A DNA stretch of 64,000 bases from Salegentibacter holothuriorum (lineage in GTDB: Bacteria; Bacteroidota; Bacteroidia; Flavobacteriales; Flavobacteriaceae): assembly GCF_900168045.1 (NCBI RefSeq), contig NZ_FUYY01000002.1:620001-684000 (forward strand), given 5' to 3'. The position numbers and the translations under genes were made by a program. The notes below the pieces were generated by a model. The model was not told where the DNA came from and did no database searches. It saw only the letters and a program-made list of their open reading frames with translations. This document shows positions 9,650-17,882 of this stretch, one piece after another (position 1 is the stretch's first letter; each line of letters opens with the position of its first letter).

Positions 9650-10084
9650 ATGCAAGTAAAGATCATCAATAAATCGGCACACAAACTGCCGCATTACGAA
9701 ACTGAAGCTTCGGCAGGAATGGATCTTAGAGCCAATATTTCTGAAGCAGTTACGTTAAAACCATTAGAAAGAACTATCGTTAAAACCGGACTTTTTATAG
9801 AGCTTCCGGTTGGTTACGAAGCTCAGGTTAGACCACGAAGTGGCCTGGCCGCCAAAAAAGGGATTACCGTGTTAAACGCACCCGGAACCATAGATGCCGA
9901 TTATCGTGGTGAAATAGGGGTGATTCTCGTGAATTTATCTAACGACGAGTTTACCATAGAAAATGGTGAGCGTGTTGCTCAAATGGTTATCGCCAAACAT
10001 GAACATATTTCCTGGGATGAAGTTGAAACTTTGGAAGAAACCACGCGTGGTGCAGGCGGCTTTGGAAGTACGGGAAATACATAA
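9650..10084 (+). CDS. dut: dUTP diphosphatase
   Basis: Hydrolyses dUTP to dUMP and PPi, keeping uracil out of DNA and supplying dTMP synthesis. At 144 residues it has all five trimeric dUTPase motifs in order: [32 protein letters not shown] (catalytic Asp and Tyr), GERVAQMVI and [10 protein letters not shown]. It begins 2 bp after the flippase stop. Confidence 0.97.
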   Translation: MQVKIINKSAHKLPHYETEASAGMDLRANISEAVTLKPLERTIVKTGLFIELPVGYEAQVRPRSGLAAKKGITVLNAPGTIDADYRGEIGVILVNLSNDEFTIENGERVAQMVIAKHEHISWDEVETLEETTRGAGGFGSTGNT

Positions 10085-10135
10085 AAAGCTATTTAATAAG
10101 CCATTTATTATGAATAAAATTAATTTTAATCAATG

Positions 10136-10155
10136 ATTTCCGCCTGCGCGGAAAT
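10136..10155. repeat. Short perfect hairpin upstream of the nucleotidyltransferase
   Basis: The stem ATTTCCGC / GCGGAAAT has a CTGC loop, 8 bp, without a T tract. It lies 16 nt before the chosen start codon at 10172. It is GC-rich compared with its surroundings and looks like a small dispersed intergenic palindrome. Confidence 0.5.
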
Positions 10156-10171
10156 GACAAATATTAAAAAA

Positions 10172-11188
10172 ATGAAGATTATAGTGCCTATGGCAGGTCG
10201 TGGTTCACGACTTCGTCCTCATACGTTAACAGTACCAAAACCTTTAATTCCAGTAGCAGGAAAGCCAATCGTGCATCGCCTGGTAGAAGATATTGCAAAA
10301 GTTTTGGACCAACCTATAGACGAGATTGCTTTTATTTTAGGAGATCCGGCCTTTTTTGGAGATGATGTTGTGGAGAGTTTAGAAAAACTTGCTAAGAGCT
10401 TGAATGCAAAGGCTTCAATTTACCGTCAGGATCAACCTTTGGGTACCGGTCACGCTATTATGAGCGCCAAGGAATCCCTTTCTGGCCCTGCGGTGGTTGC
10501 TTACGCTGATACTTTAATAAAAGCCGACTTTAAACTCGATAAAGATGCCGATGCGGTAATCTGGACTAAAAAAGTCTCTAATCCCGAAGCTTTTGGGGTG
10601 GTGAACCTTAACGAAAAGGACGAGATTATAGAATTGGTTGAGAAGCCAAAAGAATTTGTAAGTGACCAGGCAGTAATTGGTATTTACTATTTTAAAGATA
10701 TTGCCGTTTTAAAAGAGAAGTTGGAAGAAGTATTGAATGAAAATCTTATGCACGGTGGGGAATACCAGATTAACGATGGTATTAAGAAAATGATGGCCGA
10801 AGATAGGATCTTTAAAACCGGAACCGTAGATGAATGGATGGATTGCGGAAACAAAAATGTAACCGTAGAAACCAATGGTAGAATGCTGAACTTTCTTCAC
10901 CAGGATGGTGAAAAATTGATCTCAGATTCTGTAAAGATCACTAATTCTGAAATTACTGAACCTTGTTATATTGGTGAAAATGTAGAGCTGGTAAATGCTA
11001 AAATTGGTCCCAATGTTTCAGTGGGCGACGGAACTAAAATAACTGATGCTGAAGTGAAGAATAGCCTAATTCAAACTTTTGCTGAAGTGAGAAATGCAAA
11101 ACTAGATAACGCGATGATAGGTAATTTTGCGAAATTTGATGGCAACTTTACCCAAATTAGCATTGGCGATTATTCAACTTTAGAATAA
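10172..11188 (+). CDS. Sugar-phosphate nucleotidyltransferase
   Basis: Transfers a nucleotidyl group to a sugar 1-phosphate to make an NDP-sugar for surface polysaccharide. The start at 10172 gives the canonical N-terminus MKIIVPMAGRGSRLRPHT; upstream in-frame codons belong to a hairpin region. The 338-residue protein has the Rossmann nucleotidyltransferase domain with signature GxGSRLRP and the PKPLIPVAGKP loop, followed from about residue 245 by hexapeptide-like left-handed helix repeats. Substrate specificity (glucose versus mannose 1-phosphate) is not decidable here. Confidence 0.88.
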   Translation: MKIIVPMAGRGSRLRPHTLTVPKPLIPVAGKPIVHRLVEDIAKVLDQPIDEIAFILGDPAFFGDDVVESLEKLAKSLNAKASIYRQDQPLGTGHAIMSAKESLSGPAVVAYADTLIKADFKLDKDADAVIWTKKVSNPEAFGVVNLNEKDEIIELVEKPKEFVSDQAVIGIYYFKDIAVLKEKLEEVLNENLMHGGEYQINDGIKKMMAEDRIFKTGTVDEWMDCGNKNVTVETNGRMLNFLHQDGEKLISDSVKITNSEITEPCYIGENVELVNAKIGPNVSVGDGTKITDAEVKNSLIQTFAEVRNAKLDNAMIGNFAKFDGNFTQISIGDYSTLE

Positions 11189-11196
11189 GCTTATTT

Positions 11197-11329
11197 AAGG
11201 GGTTGTTTGAAGAATCCGGTTTCGTCAAGCTGAACTGGTTTCAGCTTCTAACATGTTTTGACGAACAATAAATTAGATCCTGAAATAAATTCAGGATGAC
11301 GGTCTTAAAAATTTTTCAAACAACCTCTT
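11197..11329 (+). terminator. Terminator-like hairpin with an inserted palindromic repeat
   Basis: The outer arms AAGGGGTTGTTTGAA (11197-11211) and TTCAAACAACCTCTT (11315-11329) pair with one mismatch. They lie directly behind the nucleotidyltransferase and are followed by TTATTTC. The loop of about 100 nt is filled by palindromic repeat family 1. Confidence 0.6.
11223..11301 (+). repeat. Palindromic repeat family 1, copy 1
   Basis: Two halves, GTCAAGCTGAAC...TTCAGCTTCTAA and TTAGATCCTGAA...TTCAGGATGAC, are near inverted repeats of each other. Each is also a hairpin by itself: AAGCTGAA/TTCAGCTT and ATCCTGAA/TTCAGGAT. The positions that differ between halves change on both arms of each sub-hairpin. 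Other copies are at 55181-55260 and 56123-56192, with a degenerate one at 53461-53512. Confidence 0.8.
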
Positions 11330-11358
11330 TATTTCAATTTTATCCTGAAATTTAATCT

Positions 11359-12735
11359 ATGAAAAAGTATGTCTTCATTATTGCTATGCTTTCAGGAGCG
11401 CTGTTTTCCTTTCAGGGGAGTTCTGCCCAGGAAAAAGAGGTGGTGCTTAAAGATGTAAATCGGGATGATCTTGGGAATGTAACCGATGAATTTCAGGAGC
11501 AATTCTTTGAGGCTTTAAAACAAAAAGGTATTGAGAACTACGAAAAAGCCATTCTTGCTTTAGAAGAGTGCCAAAAGCTGGAACCTAATAATCCGGTAGT
11601 GTATTTTGAAATGGCCAGGAATTACAATGAACTGGAGGATTATGATAGGGCGATTGCAAACCTTGAAAAAGCCCATCAATTAGCACCTAGAAGAGAAGAT
11701 GTTCTAAACCAACTATATAAATCGTATACGAGGGCAAAGCAATATGATAATGCTGTAGAAAGCCTGCTGAAATTGTTGAACTTTGACAATGATTACAAAG
11801 AAAAGCTTGCCAATATTTATCTGTTGAATCGGCAATATGAAGAAGCACTTCAAACTATAGATGAGCTAGACAAAGAGGAAGGCCCTTCTACTTACCGAAA
11901 CCAATTACGCAGACAAATTTATGCCCGTACCGGCGACACCGCGGCACAAATAGAGAACCTGGAACAGGGAATTGCTAATAACCCTGAAAACGAACAAAAT
12001 TACCTCAATCTCATTTATATCTACAGTGATATGGGTGAAGATGAACAGGCTTATAATACTGCTTTGCAATTATTGGAAGCCAACCCGGGATCTACTTTAG
12101 TGCACCTGGCGCTGTATAAATTTCACTTAAATAGAGAAGAAGCTGAAGAGGCTGTAAGTTCAATGAAAATTGTTTTTGATAGTGAAGAAATTGACCCCGA
12201 ATCGAAGTTTAAAGTACTCAATGATTTTTTAAATTTTGTAGATAATAATCCCGAGTATGAAGAAGATTTAATGCAGGTAAGTAAAATGCTTAGTGAGCGT
12301 GAAAATGCACCAAAACTTTATGGGCAATTGGGTCAATATTATATGAAACGCGGGGAACTTGAAGACGCGTTAAATTTTTTTAATGCCGGTTTAGCCGAAA
12401 ACACAGAAGATTTTCAGCTAGTAAAGAATACTATTTTTATTCAGTTGGAGTTAGAAAAGTATAAAGAGGCCCGGGATTTGAGTAAGGAGATGCTAGAGGT
12501 TTTTCCGGCGCAGCCTGTTTTGTTTTTATTACAGGGAATCGCACGAAACCAATTGGAAGAGCCTCGTGAAGCTATAGAAATACTTACATTTGGCCTGGAT
12601 TATTTAATTGATAATCCCAGGATGGAAATTGACTTTTACATGCAGTTAAAAATAGCTCATGAAAAACTTGGAGAAGAAGAGAAATCGGCTGAATATTCAC
12701 AAAAAGTAGAAGCTTTAATAAAAGAAATAGAATAG
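11359..12735 (+). CDS. TPR-repeat periplasmic protein
   Basis: A 458-residue protein with a signal peptide (cleavage near SSA-QEK) and tetratricopeptide repeats throughout, for example around residues 45-115, 190-250 and 310-400. It is presumably a periplasmic scaffold. The next gene, a DUF4292 lipoprotein, starts at the base after its stop codon, and an EnvC-like protein follows, so the three form one envelope operon. Partner and function are unknown. Confidence 0.85.
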   Translation: MKKYVFIIAMLSGALFSFQGSSAQEKEVVLKDVNRDDLGNVTDEFQEQFFEALKQKGIENYEKAILALEECQKLEPNNPVVYFEMARNYNELEDYDRAIANLEKAHQLAPRREDVLNQLYKSYTRAKQYDNAVESLLKLLNFDNDYKEKLANIYLLNRQYEEALQTIDELDKEEGPSTYRNQLRRQIYARTGDTAAQIENLEQGIANNPENEQNYLNLIYIYSDMGEDEQAYNTALQLLEANPGSTLVHLALYKFHLNREEAEEAVSSMKIVFDSEEIDPESKFKVLNDFLNFVDNNPEYEEDLMQVSKMLSERENAPKLYGQLGQYYMKRGELEDALNFFNAGLAENTEDFQLVKNTIFIQLELEKYKEARDLSKEMLEVFPAQPVLFLLQGIARNQLEEPREAIEILTFGLDYLIDNPRMEIDFYMQLKIAHEKLGEEEKSAEYSQKVEALIKEIE

Positions 12736-13506
12736 ATGTATAGAAAGATTTTAGGACTGGTATTATTAAGCCTTTTTCTAGTTTCCTGCGGAAGCGGGAA
12801 AGGGGCGAAAGGAATTGCTACTAAAAATGCTGAGGCTGCAAATATTATAGAAAGTCATTATAATGCTGAAGCCAACTTTACCACGCTTACCGGGAGATTA
12901 AAAACGGTTTATCAAAGTGAAGATCGTACACAATCGGTTAATCTAAGCTTTAGAATGGAGAAAGATAAAGCGATTTGGATGAGTGCTTCGGTATTAGGGT
13001 TTCCCATTGCCAAGGCTTATATCACTCCCTCCAGAGTAAGTTATTATGAAAAGGTGAGTCAGACTTATTTTGATGGAGATTTCCGCTTGTTAAGCGATTT
13101 ATTGGGTACGCCATTAGATTTTCAGAAACTTCAGAATTTACTCATAGGCCAGGCAATTTATGACCTTAGGGGAGAGGAGTTTGAATTTTCCCAAACCGCA
13201 AAAGGTTTCCAGTTTATGCCTTCTAAAGAAGGATTGATAAGAAAAATGTTTCTGTTGAATTCAGGAAATTTTAAAGCTGTTGCCCAGCAACTTGCACAAA
13301 CAAGAGAAAATAAAAGTGTGACGGTAACTTATTCTGACTATCAGAACGTAGAAGGCAGGATTTTTCCGGAAGAGATAAGTATAATTGCTAATGAAGCCGG
13401 GAATAGCACAAGAATAGAACTTACTTACCGTTCACTGGAATTTGACCGGGGTGAATTAAGTTTTCCGTTTGATATTCCATCGGGTTATGAAGAAATTAGT
13501 TTGTAA
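12736..13506 (+). CDS. DUF4292 lipoprotein
   Basis: A 256-residue lipoprotein with leader and lipobox LFLVSC. The mature sequence (for example FRMEKDKAIWMSASVLGFPIAKA and the LLGTPLDF region) matches DUF4292, a Bacteroidetes family with a LolB/LptE-like beta fold. In related families this fold binds lipoproteins or lipids at the outer membrane. It is immediately adjacent to the TPR gene and overlaps envC-like by one base (TAATG), so translation is probably coupled. The function is inferred only in outline. Confidence 0.85.
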   Translation: MYRKILGLVLLSLFLVSCGSGKGAKGIATKNAEAANIIESHYNAEANFTTLTGRLKTVYQSEDRTQSVNLSFRMEKDKAIWMSASVLGFPIAKAYITPSRVSYYEKVSQTYFDGDFRLLSDLLGTPLDFQKLQNLLIGQAIYDLRGEEFEFSQTAKGFQFMPSKEGLIRKMFLLNSGNFKAVAQQLAQTRENKSVTVTYSDYQNVEGRIFPEEISIIANEAGNSTRIELTYRSLEFDRGELSFPFDIPSGYEEISL

Positions 13507-14729
13507 TGGAGTTTAAGAAGTTTTCTGTATTATTATTTTGCTTTATAGTCTTACTGCTTTCGGCGGGAGATCTGTCAGCTCAAACAACCAGGGAGACCCT
13601 GGAGAAAAAACGGGTGGAACTTAGAAATGAAATCCGCAGAATAAATGAGCTAAGAAGTAGTAACAAGCAAAAGGAGCGTTCGGTCTTAAGTCAGGTAGAA
13701 GACTTAGATCAACAGATAAGGAGTACAGAAAACTTAATAAAAATCACTAACCAGCAGGCAAACCTGTTAACCAATCAAATAAGCGCCAATACCACTAAAA
13801 TTTCTCGCCTTAGACAGGAACTGGAAGAACTTAAGGAAGATTATGCCGGGATGATAGAGAAATCTTACAAAAGCAAATCTTCGCAAAGTAGGATAATGTT
13901 CTTGTTGTCTTCAGAAAACTTTTTGCAAGCCTATAAACGCTTGCAGTATATGAAACAATATACCAATTACCGAAAACAGCAAGGAGACGAAATTCAAAAT
14001 AGAACCGAAGAACTTCAGGAGCTTAATGCCGATTTAGCCAATCAAAAAGAGGCCAAGGATGCGCTTATTGTAGAAAACAGACAAACCAGAGCACAACTGG
14101 AAAAGAATAAAAAGGCACAGCAGGATTTGATGCAGAATATTAGAAGTATGGAAGGTGAATTCGCTGCGCAGATTAGGCAAAAACAACAAGAAATTAATAA
14201 AATAAACGCTCAAATTGAGAAAATGATTCGGGAGTCTATTGCGAAATCTAATGAAGAAAGTGGCTCTAGTGAAAGGGATGTTTATGAATTAACTCCTGCC
14301 GCAAAAGCCCTTGCAGCAGACTTTGTGAAGAATAAAGGCCGTTTGCCGTGGCCGGTGCGTTCTGGCGTGGTTACTTCTCGTTTTGGTAGGCAGCCACATC
14401 CTGTGGTTAAGTCTATAAGCATCAATAATAATGGGGTAAATATTGATACCGATTCTGGCGGAAAGGCACAGGCTGTTTTTAATGGCACTGTTAGTGAAGT
14501 TCAGGTATTAAAAGGGGCTAATAAAGCGGTAATGGTAAGGCACGGAGATTACATTACTATTTACGATAATCTTGAAAAAGTATTTGTAAAAAAAGGAGAT
14601 GTAGTGAATACCGGGCAGGATCTTGGCGCTGTGGCTACAAGCCGAACCTCCGGAAAAACTACTTTACACTTTTTAATCTATAAGAATATGCAAAAAATGG
14701 ACCCCGCAGACTGGATCCTGGAAATGTAA
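13506..14729 (+). CDS. envC: EnvC-like murein hydrolase activator with degenerate LytM (M23) domain
   Basis: A 407-residue protein with a signal peptide (cleavage near LSA-QTT), a long coiled coil (about 25-250) and a C-terminal LytM/M23 domain (about 285-405). The zinc ligands of active M23 peptidases are largely lost. The HxGxD position reads NNGVNID, the YxHL position reads YDNL, and the final HLH reads TLH. This matches EnvC-type proteins, which do not cut peptidoglycan but activate N-acetylmuramoyl-L-alanine amidases during division. It is the last gene of a tightly coupled trio. The symbol is used by analogy. Confidence 0.85.
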   Translation: MEFKKFSVLLFCFIVLLLSAGDLSAQTTRETLEKKRVELRNEIRRINELRSSNKQKERSVLSQVEDLDQQIRSTENLIKITNQQANLLTNQISANTTKISRLRQELEELKEDYAGMIEKSYKSKSSQSRIMFLLSSENFLQAYKRLQYMKQYTNYRKQQGDEIQNRTEELQELNADLANQKEAKDALIVENRQTRAQLEKNKKAQQDLMQNIRSMEGEFAAQIRQKQQEINKINAQIEKMIRESIAKSNEESGSSERDVYELTPAAKALAADFVKNKGRLPWPVRSGVVTSRFGRQPHPVVKSISINNNGVNIDTDSGGKAQAVFNGTVSEVQVLKGANKAVMVRHGDYITIYDNLEKVFVKKGDVVNTGQDLGAVATSRTSGKTTLHFLIYKNMQKMDPADWILEM

Positions 14730-14733
14730 TTTC

Positions 14734-14822
14734 TTTACTCGATAATCGAGATATAATGCCTGTCTTAAAATCCAAAAATTTTTCCATTTAATGACTTGTA
14801 GACTTGCCTCGAGATAATTTAC
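14734..14822 (+). repeat. Dispersed structured element, copy A
   Basis: It begins TTTACTCGATAATCGAG and ends GATAATTTAC. A 19-nt hairpin with bulged T lies at 14795-14813 (CTTGTAGACTTGCCTCGAG). It fills the first third of the 290-nt gap between the EnvC-like gene and the thioesterase; I see nothing else in that gap. Related copies are at 24927, 29103, 56849 and 60701. Confidence 0.65.
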
Positions 14823-15020
14823 ACAAGCAAACTTTATCAGGTTCTGTATCTTAAGGATCTTAGTTGTATCCTCAATAGCCTAATTTAAAAAGGACTGGAC
14901 ATTTAGAAGATAGATTTATTCGGATCATTCCCAACTTACGCTAGAAATTTCCTCCAATTATTTTAAAAGTAAAACTTGTTATAGATTTGAAATAAGGCTT
15001 CTTGAATAACCCCACAAAGG

Positions 15021-15533
15021 CTAATTCTCAAATAAAGCTTTGAGTTCTGTAGCTTCATTAGGCTTCATTTTTCCGGCAAGAACAAGGCTAAGTTGCTTTC
15101 TTCGTAGAGCAGCCTCGTAGCGTTCTTTCTCCAGTTCTGTTTCGGGCTCTAAAGGAGGAACCGCAACAGGAGAACCCGTTTCGTCTACGGCTACAAATGT
15201 GTAGATGGCCTCATTGGCTTTAGAGCGATTTCCGCTTTCGCGATCTTCCACCCAAACATCAATAAAAATCTCCATTGAAGATTTAAAAGCCCTGGAAACC
15301 GCAGCTTCCACAGTAACAACACTTCCCAAAGGAACTGCTTTATTAAAAGCTACGTGGTTTACTGAAGCGGTAACCACAATACGGCGGCTATGTCTTCTTG
15401 CTGCAATGCTGGCGGCACGATCCATTCTGGCAAGTAATTCGCCACCAAATAAATTATTGAGAGGGTTGGTTTCACTAGGTAAAACCAAGTCGGTTAAAGT
15501 AGTTCTGGATTCTTCTGGGTGTTTTGCCTGCAT
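15021..15533 (-). CDS. Acyl-CoA thioesterase (hotdog fold)
   Basis: Hydrolyses acyl-CoA to free acid and CoA in the cytoplasm. I chose the ATG at 15533 (170 residues), because the upstream in-frame TTG at 15551 overlaps the -7 promoter box. The hotdog domain shows the conserved NPLNNLFGGELLARMDRAAS segment and the VVTASVNHVAF strand, as in the YciA/BFIT-like thioesterases. The acidic C-terminal tail has no further domain. It is transcribed alone, 57 nt downstream of the HU-SPOR gene on the same strand. Confidence 0.88.
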   Translation of the reverse strand: MQAKHPEESRTTLTDLVLPSETNPLNNLFGGELLARMDRAASIAARRHSRRIVVTASVNHVAFNKAVPLGSVVTVEAAVSRAFKSSMEIFIDVWVEDRESGNRSKANEAIYTFVAVDETGSPVAVPPLEPETELEKERYEAALRRKQLSLVLAGKMKPNEATELKALFEN

Positions 15534-15548
15534 TTTACCAATTTTTGG

Positions 15549-15556
15549 CAAAAATA
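15549..15556 (-). promoter_or_regulatory. -7 box of the thioesterase gene
   Basis: On the minus strand the sequence is TATTTTTG, a perfect TAnnTTTG, ending 15 nt before the ATG at 15533. It argues against the upstream TTG start. Confidence 0.55.
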
Positions 15557-15590
15557 AGGTGCTTTGGGCAATTTACAGCTTAAAGAACTA

Positions 15591-16523
15591 TTAAAGTTCC
15601 TGTACTAATAGCCAGGCCGCTTCATTTAAAGACTTTACCTCCCGTAACATGTTTATTGCATCGCGTCTTTTCTCGTGGCTGGCGTAAACCACCTGGTGCA
15701 ATCCATATTTATTTTCACCTAGAAGATGTGCTTTAAAGCCTTCTTTTCTTAGTTCTGCAACTTTGGTTTTCGCATTTTCCTCTACACGAAATGCTCCGGC
15801 TACAATATGATAATTCCCGGTTTGTTTGGCTACATTAAAAGTAATTGCAGGCAATGGATTATCTATAACAAAGGTTGCTTGCTGAATTTGTTCCTGGAGT
15901 TGTTCCTGTGCCTGTTGTTGCTCGGCTATATTGTGTTTAGAAACCTGGCTACTATAAATATTTAGCCCGGTAAAACCAGAAATTCCCAGGGCAATAAGAC
16001 CTATAGCTGCATATTTAAGATAAGCTGGGGTTTTTCTTCTTCTTTCTGGGGTAAAAAGTATAGGAGCTTTTTCTTCAAGCTCTTCAACTTGCTTTTTGTA
16101 TGTTTCTCTACTAATTCCTGAAGCTTTAAAGCTATCCAGTCCAAAAGAATCGGTTAGGTAGTTTACGTGTTCAAAAGGTTCAAACTGAAGTTTTTCTTCC
16201 GAATAAAATAAACGCCCAATATTTTCTAGCTCAACTTTACCATCTTCCTCAAAAGATTTTTCCAGTTTACCTACAAATTCAGCAATCATATTTACCGAAG
16301 TAGTATAGGATACTTTTTGAGCTGCTGCAATATAATTTGCCAAAAGGCCATCGTTCTTTCTTAATTGCGAATTAAAGGAGACCACTTTCTTGGGTGGGTA
16401 GAAAGTTTGAGTTGCCTCGTCTATATATGCCGATTCTTTTTGGGATAAAAAAGCCCCAAAGCCTGGCAGAATTACGCATTCGTAACGATAAAGTAAATCC
16501 TGGATGTAGTTAGCTATCTTCAT
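15591..16523 (-). CDS. HU-CCDC81-like and SPOR domain membrane protein
   Basis: A 310-residue protein. The N-terminal 120 or so residues (IANYIQDLLYRYECVILPGFGAF..., then VELENIGRLFY) resemble the HU/CCDC81-type domain of Bacteroidetes SPOR proteins. A single transmembrane helix follows near 170-190, then a short Gln-rich linker and a C-terminal SPOR domain (about 230-310, YHIVAGAFRVEENAKTKV). SPOR domains bind denuded glycan strands at the septum, so a link between a DNA- or protein-binding cytoplasmic domain and the division site is inferred. It is divergent from dprA, a common flavobacterial arrangement. Confidence 0.88.
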   Translation of the reverse strand: MKIANYIQDLLYRYECVILPGFGAFLSQKESAYIDEATQTFYPPKKVVSFNSQLRKNDGLLANYIAAAQKVSYTTSVNMIAEFVGKLEKSFEEDGKVELENIGRLFYSEEKLQFEPFEHVNYLTDSFGLDSFKASGISRETYKKQVEELEEKAPILFTPERRRKTPAYLKYAAIGLIALGISGFTGLNIYSSQVSKHNIAEQQQAQEQLQEQIQQATFVIDNPLPAITFNVAKQTGNYHIVAGAFRVEENAKTKVAELRKEGFKAHLLGENKYGLHQVVYASHEKRRDAINMLREVKSLNEAAWLLVQEL

Positions 16524-16528
16524 TGCCG

Positions 16529-16536
16529 CAAAAATA
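16529..16536 (-). promoter_or_regulatory. -7 box of the HU-SPOR gene
   Basis: On the minus strand, TATTTTTG ends 5 nt before the ATG at 16523, implying an almost leaderless transcript. In the other direction dprA has only an imperfect TAATTTTA at 16600-16607. Confidence 0.45.
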
Positions 16537-16621
16537 AGGTGTTATTTTAATCCTCCTAAAGTTACCCAAAGAAATTTTATTAACAAATGTTTTTTTCTGT
16601 AATTTTAAGGAAAATCCAATT

Positions 16622-17722
16622 ATGTCTTCAGAAGAATTATTATATGTCCTGGCCTTGCAACATATTCCAAATCTGGGAGATACGCTTGCCAAGAAACTGA
16701 TTAGGCATTTGGGAACGGCAAAAAACGTTTTAAAACAGAAAAAGCAGGATTTATTGAAAATTGACGGAATTGGTGCTTACCGTTTGCGCGATTTCTTTGA
16801 TGCTTCTCATCTTAAAGCAGCAGAAGAAGAGCTGAAATTCATAGAGAAGAATCATATAAAAGTACTTTATTTTAAAGATCAGGATTATCCAGACAAATTA
16901 AAGCATTGTATAGATGGCCCGGTGGTACTATTTCAAAGAGGAAATATTAACCTAAACAACCAAAAAATTATTAGTGTGGTGGGTACTCGTAAGATCACAC
17001 AAAGTGGTGTGGCGTTTTGTGAAAAATTTATTGAAGAATTGAGTCCGTTAAACCCGATAATTGTTTCTGGATTCGCTTATGGAGTTGATATCACTGCGCA
17101 AAAAGCGGCTGTAGCTAATAACCTGCAGAATATTGGCTGCTTGGCACATGGATTAGATCAGATTTATCCAAAAGTGCATCAAAAATATATGGCTTCAGTT
17201 GAAGAAAATGGAGGCTTTTTTACCGATTTTTGGAGTAGTGATGATTTCGACAGAAATAATTTTTTAAAGCGAAATCGAATAATCGCCGGCCTAAGTGAAG
17301 CTACCGTGGTTATAGAAAGTGCCGAAAAAGGCGGCTCGTTGGTTACTGCAGATATTGCAAATTCTTATAATCGTGAGGTATTTGCTGTACCGGGAAGACC
17401 TTCTGATAAATTAAGTAAAGGCTGCAACGATCTGATAAAATCTCAAAAGGCTCACTTGCTTAATTCAGCAGCAGATTTAGTTTATATGCTTAATTGGCAG
17501 CCGGAAGTAGCAGCAAAACCGGTGCAAAAACAATTATTTATAGAGCTTGATGCAGAAGAAAATAATGTGTTGGATTTTTTACAAAAGGAAGGGAAAACCC
17601 AGCTAGATAGCATTGCGCTAAACTGTAACTTTCCCTCTTATAAAGTTGCGGGTATTTTAATTAATATGGAATTAAAAGGCGTGGTGCGCCCATTACCCGG
17701 TAAATTATTTGAATTGATCTAG
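16622..17722 (+). CDS. dprA: DNA-processing protein DprA
   Basis: Binds incoming single-stranded DNA during natural transformation and loads RecA onto it. At 366 residues it has an N-terminal helix-hairpin-helix region (GDTLAKKLIRHLG...KIDGIGAYRL), the Rossmann core with VVGTRKITQSG, SGFAYGVDITAQ and FLKRNRIIAGLSEATVV, and a C-terminal winged-helix (DML1-like) domain from about residue 305. Competence in this organism is not shown by this gene alone. It converges on trpS across a 160-bp inverted-repeat segment. Confidence 0.97.
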   Translation: MSSEELLYVLALQHIPNLGDTLAKKLIRHLGTAKNVLKQKKQDLLKIDGIGAYRLRDFFDASHLKAAEEELKFIEKNHIKVLYFKDQDYPDKLKHCIDGPVVLFQRGNINLNNQKIISVVGTRKITQSGVAFCEKFIEELSPLNPIIVSGFAYGVDITAQKAAVANNLQNIGCLAHGLDQIYPKVHQKYMASVEENGGFFTDFWSSDDFDRNNFLKRNRIIAGLSEATVVIESAEKGGSLVTADIANSYNREVFAVPGRPSDKLSKGCNDLIKSQKAHLLNSAADLVYMLNWQPEVAAKPVQKQLFIELDAEENNVLDFLQKEGKTQLDSIALNCNFPSYKVAGILINMELKGVVRPLPGKLFELI

Positions 17723-17882
17723 TGTTAAGTTAAGCCAAAATCATCGCATAATCCAATGTTTTTTTGCGGCATATCATCGTTAAAAAATAATTCCGTAGCT
17801 ACGGCTATGCAATGATTTTTTGCCTAAATCTGCCACAAAAATCCTCGATTGCCTTATACGCCATTTCAGCTTTCACTTAACA
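17723..17882. repeat. 160-bp inverted-repeat segment filling the dprA-trpS gap
   Basis: The gap between the convergent genes begins with TGTTAAGT (17723-17730) and ends with ACTTAACA (17875-17882), immediately after one stop codon and before the other. Inside are AAAATCATCGCATA pairing with TATGCAATGATTTT (one mismatch) and the perfect palindrome CCGTAGCTACGG. It may act as a bidirectional terminator or be a MITE-like repeat. Confidence 0.6.

Noticed and set aside
15205-15594. 129-codon plus-strand frame opposite the thioesterase.
   Set aside because: It mirrors the coding strand of a well-supported gene and has no start signal or domain.
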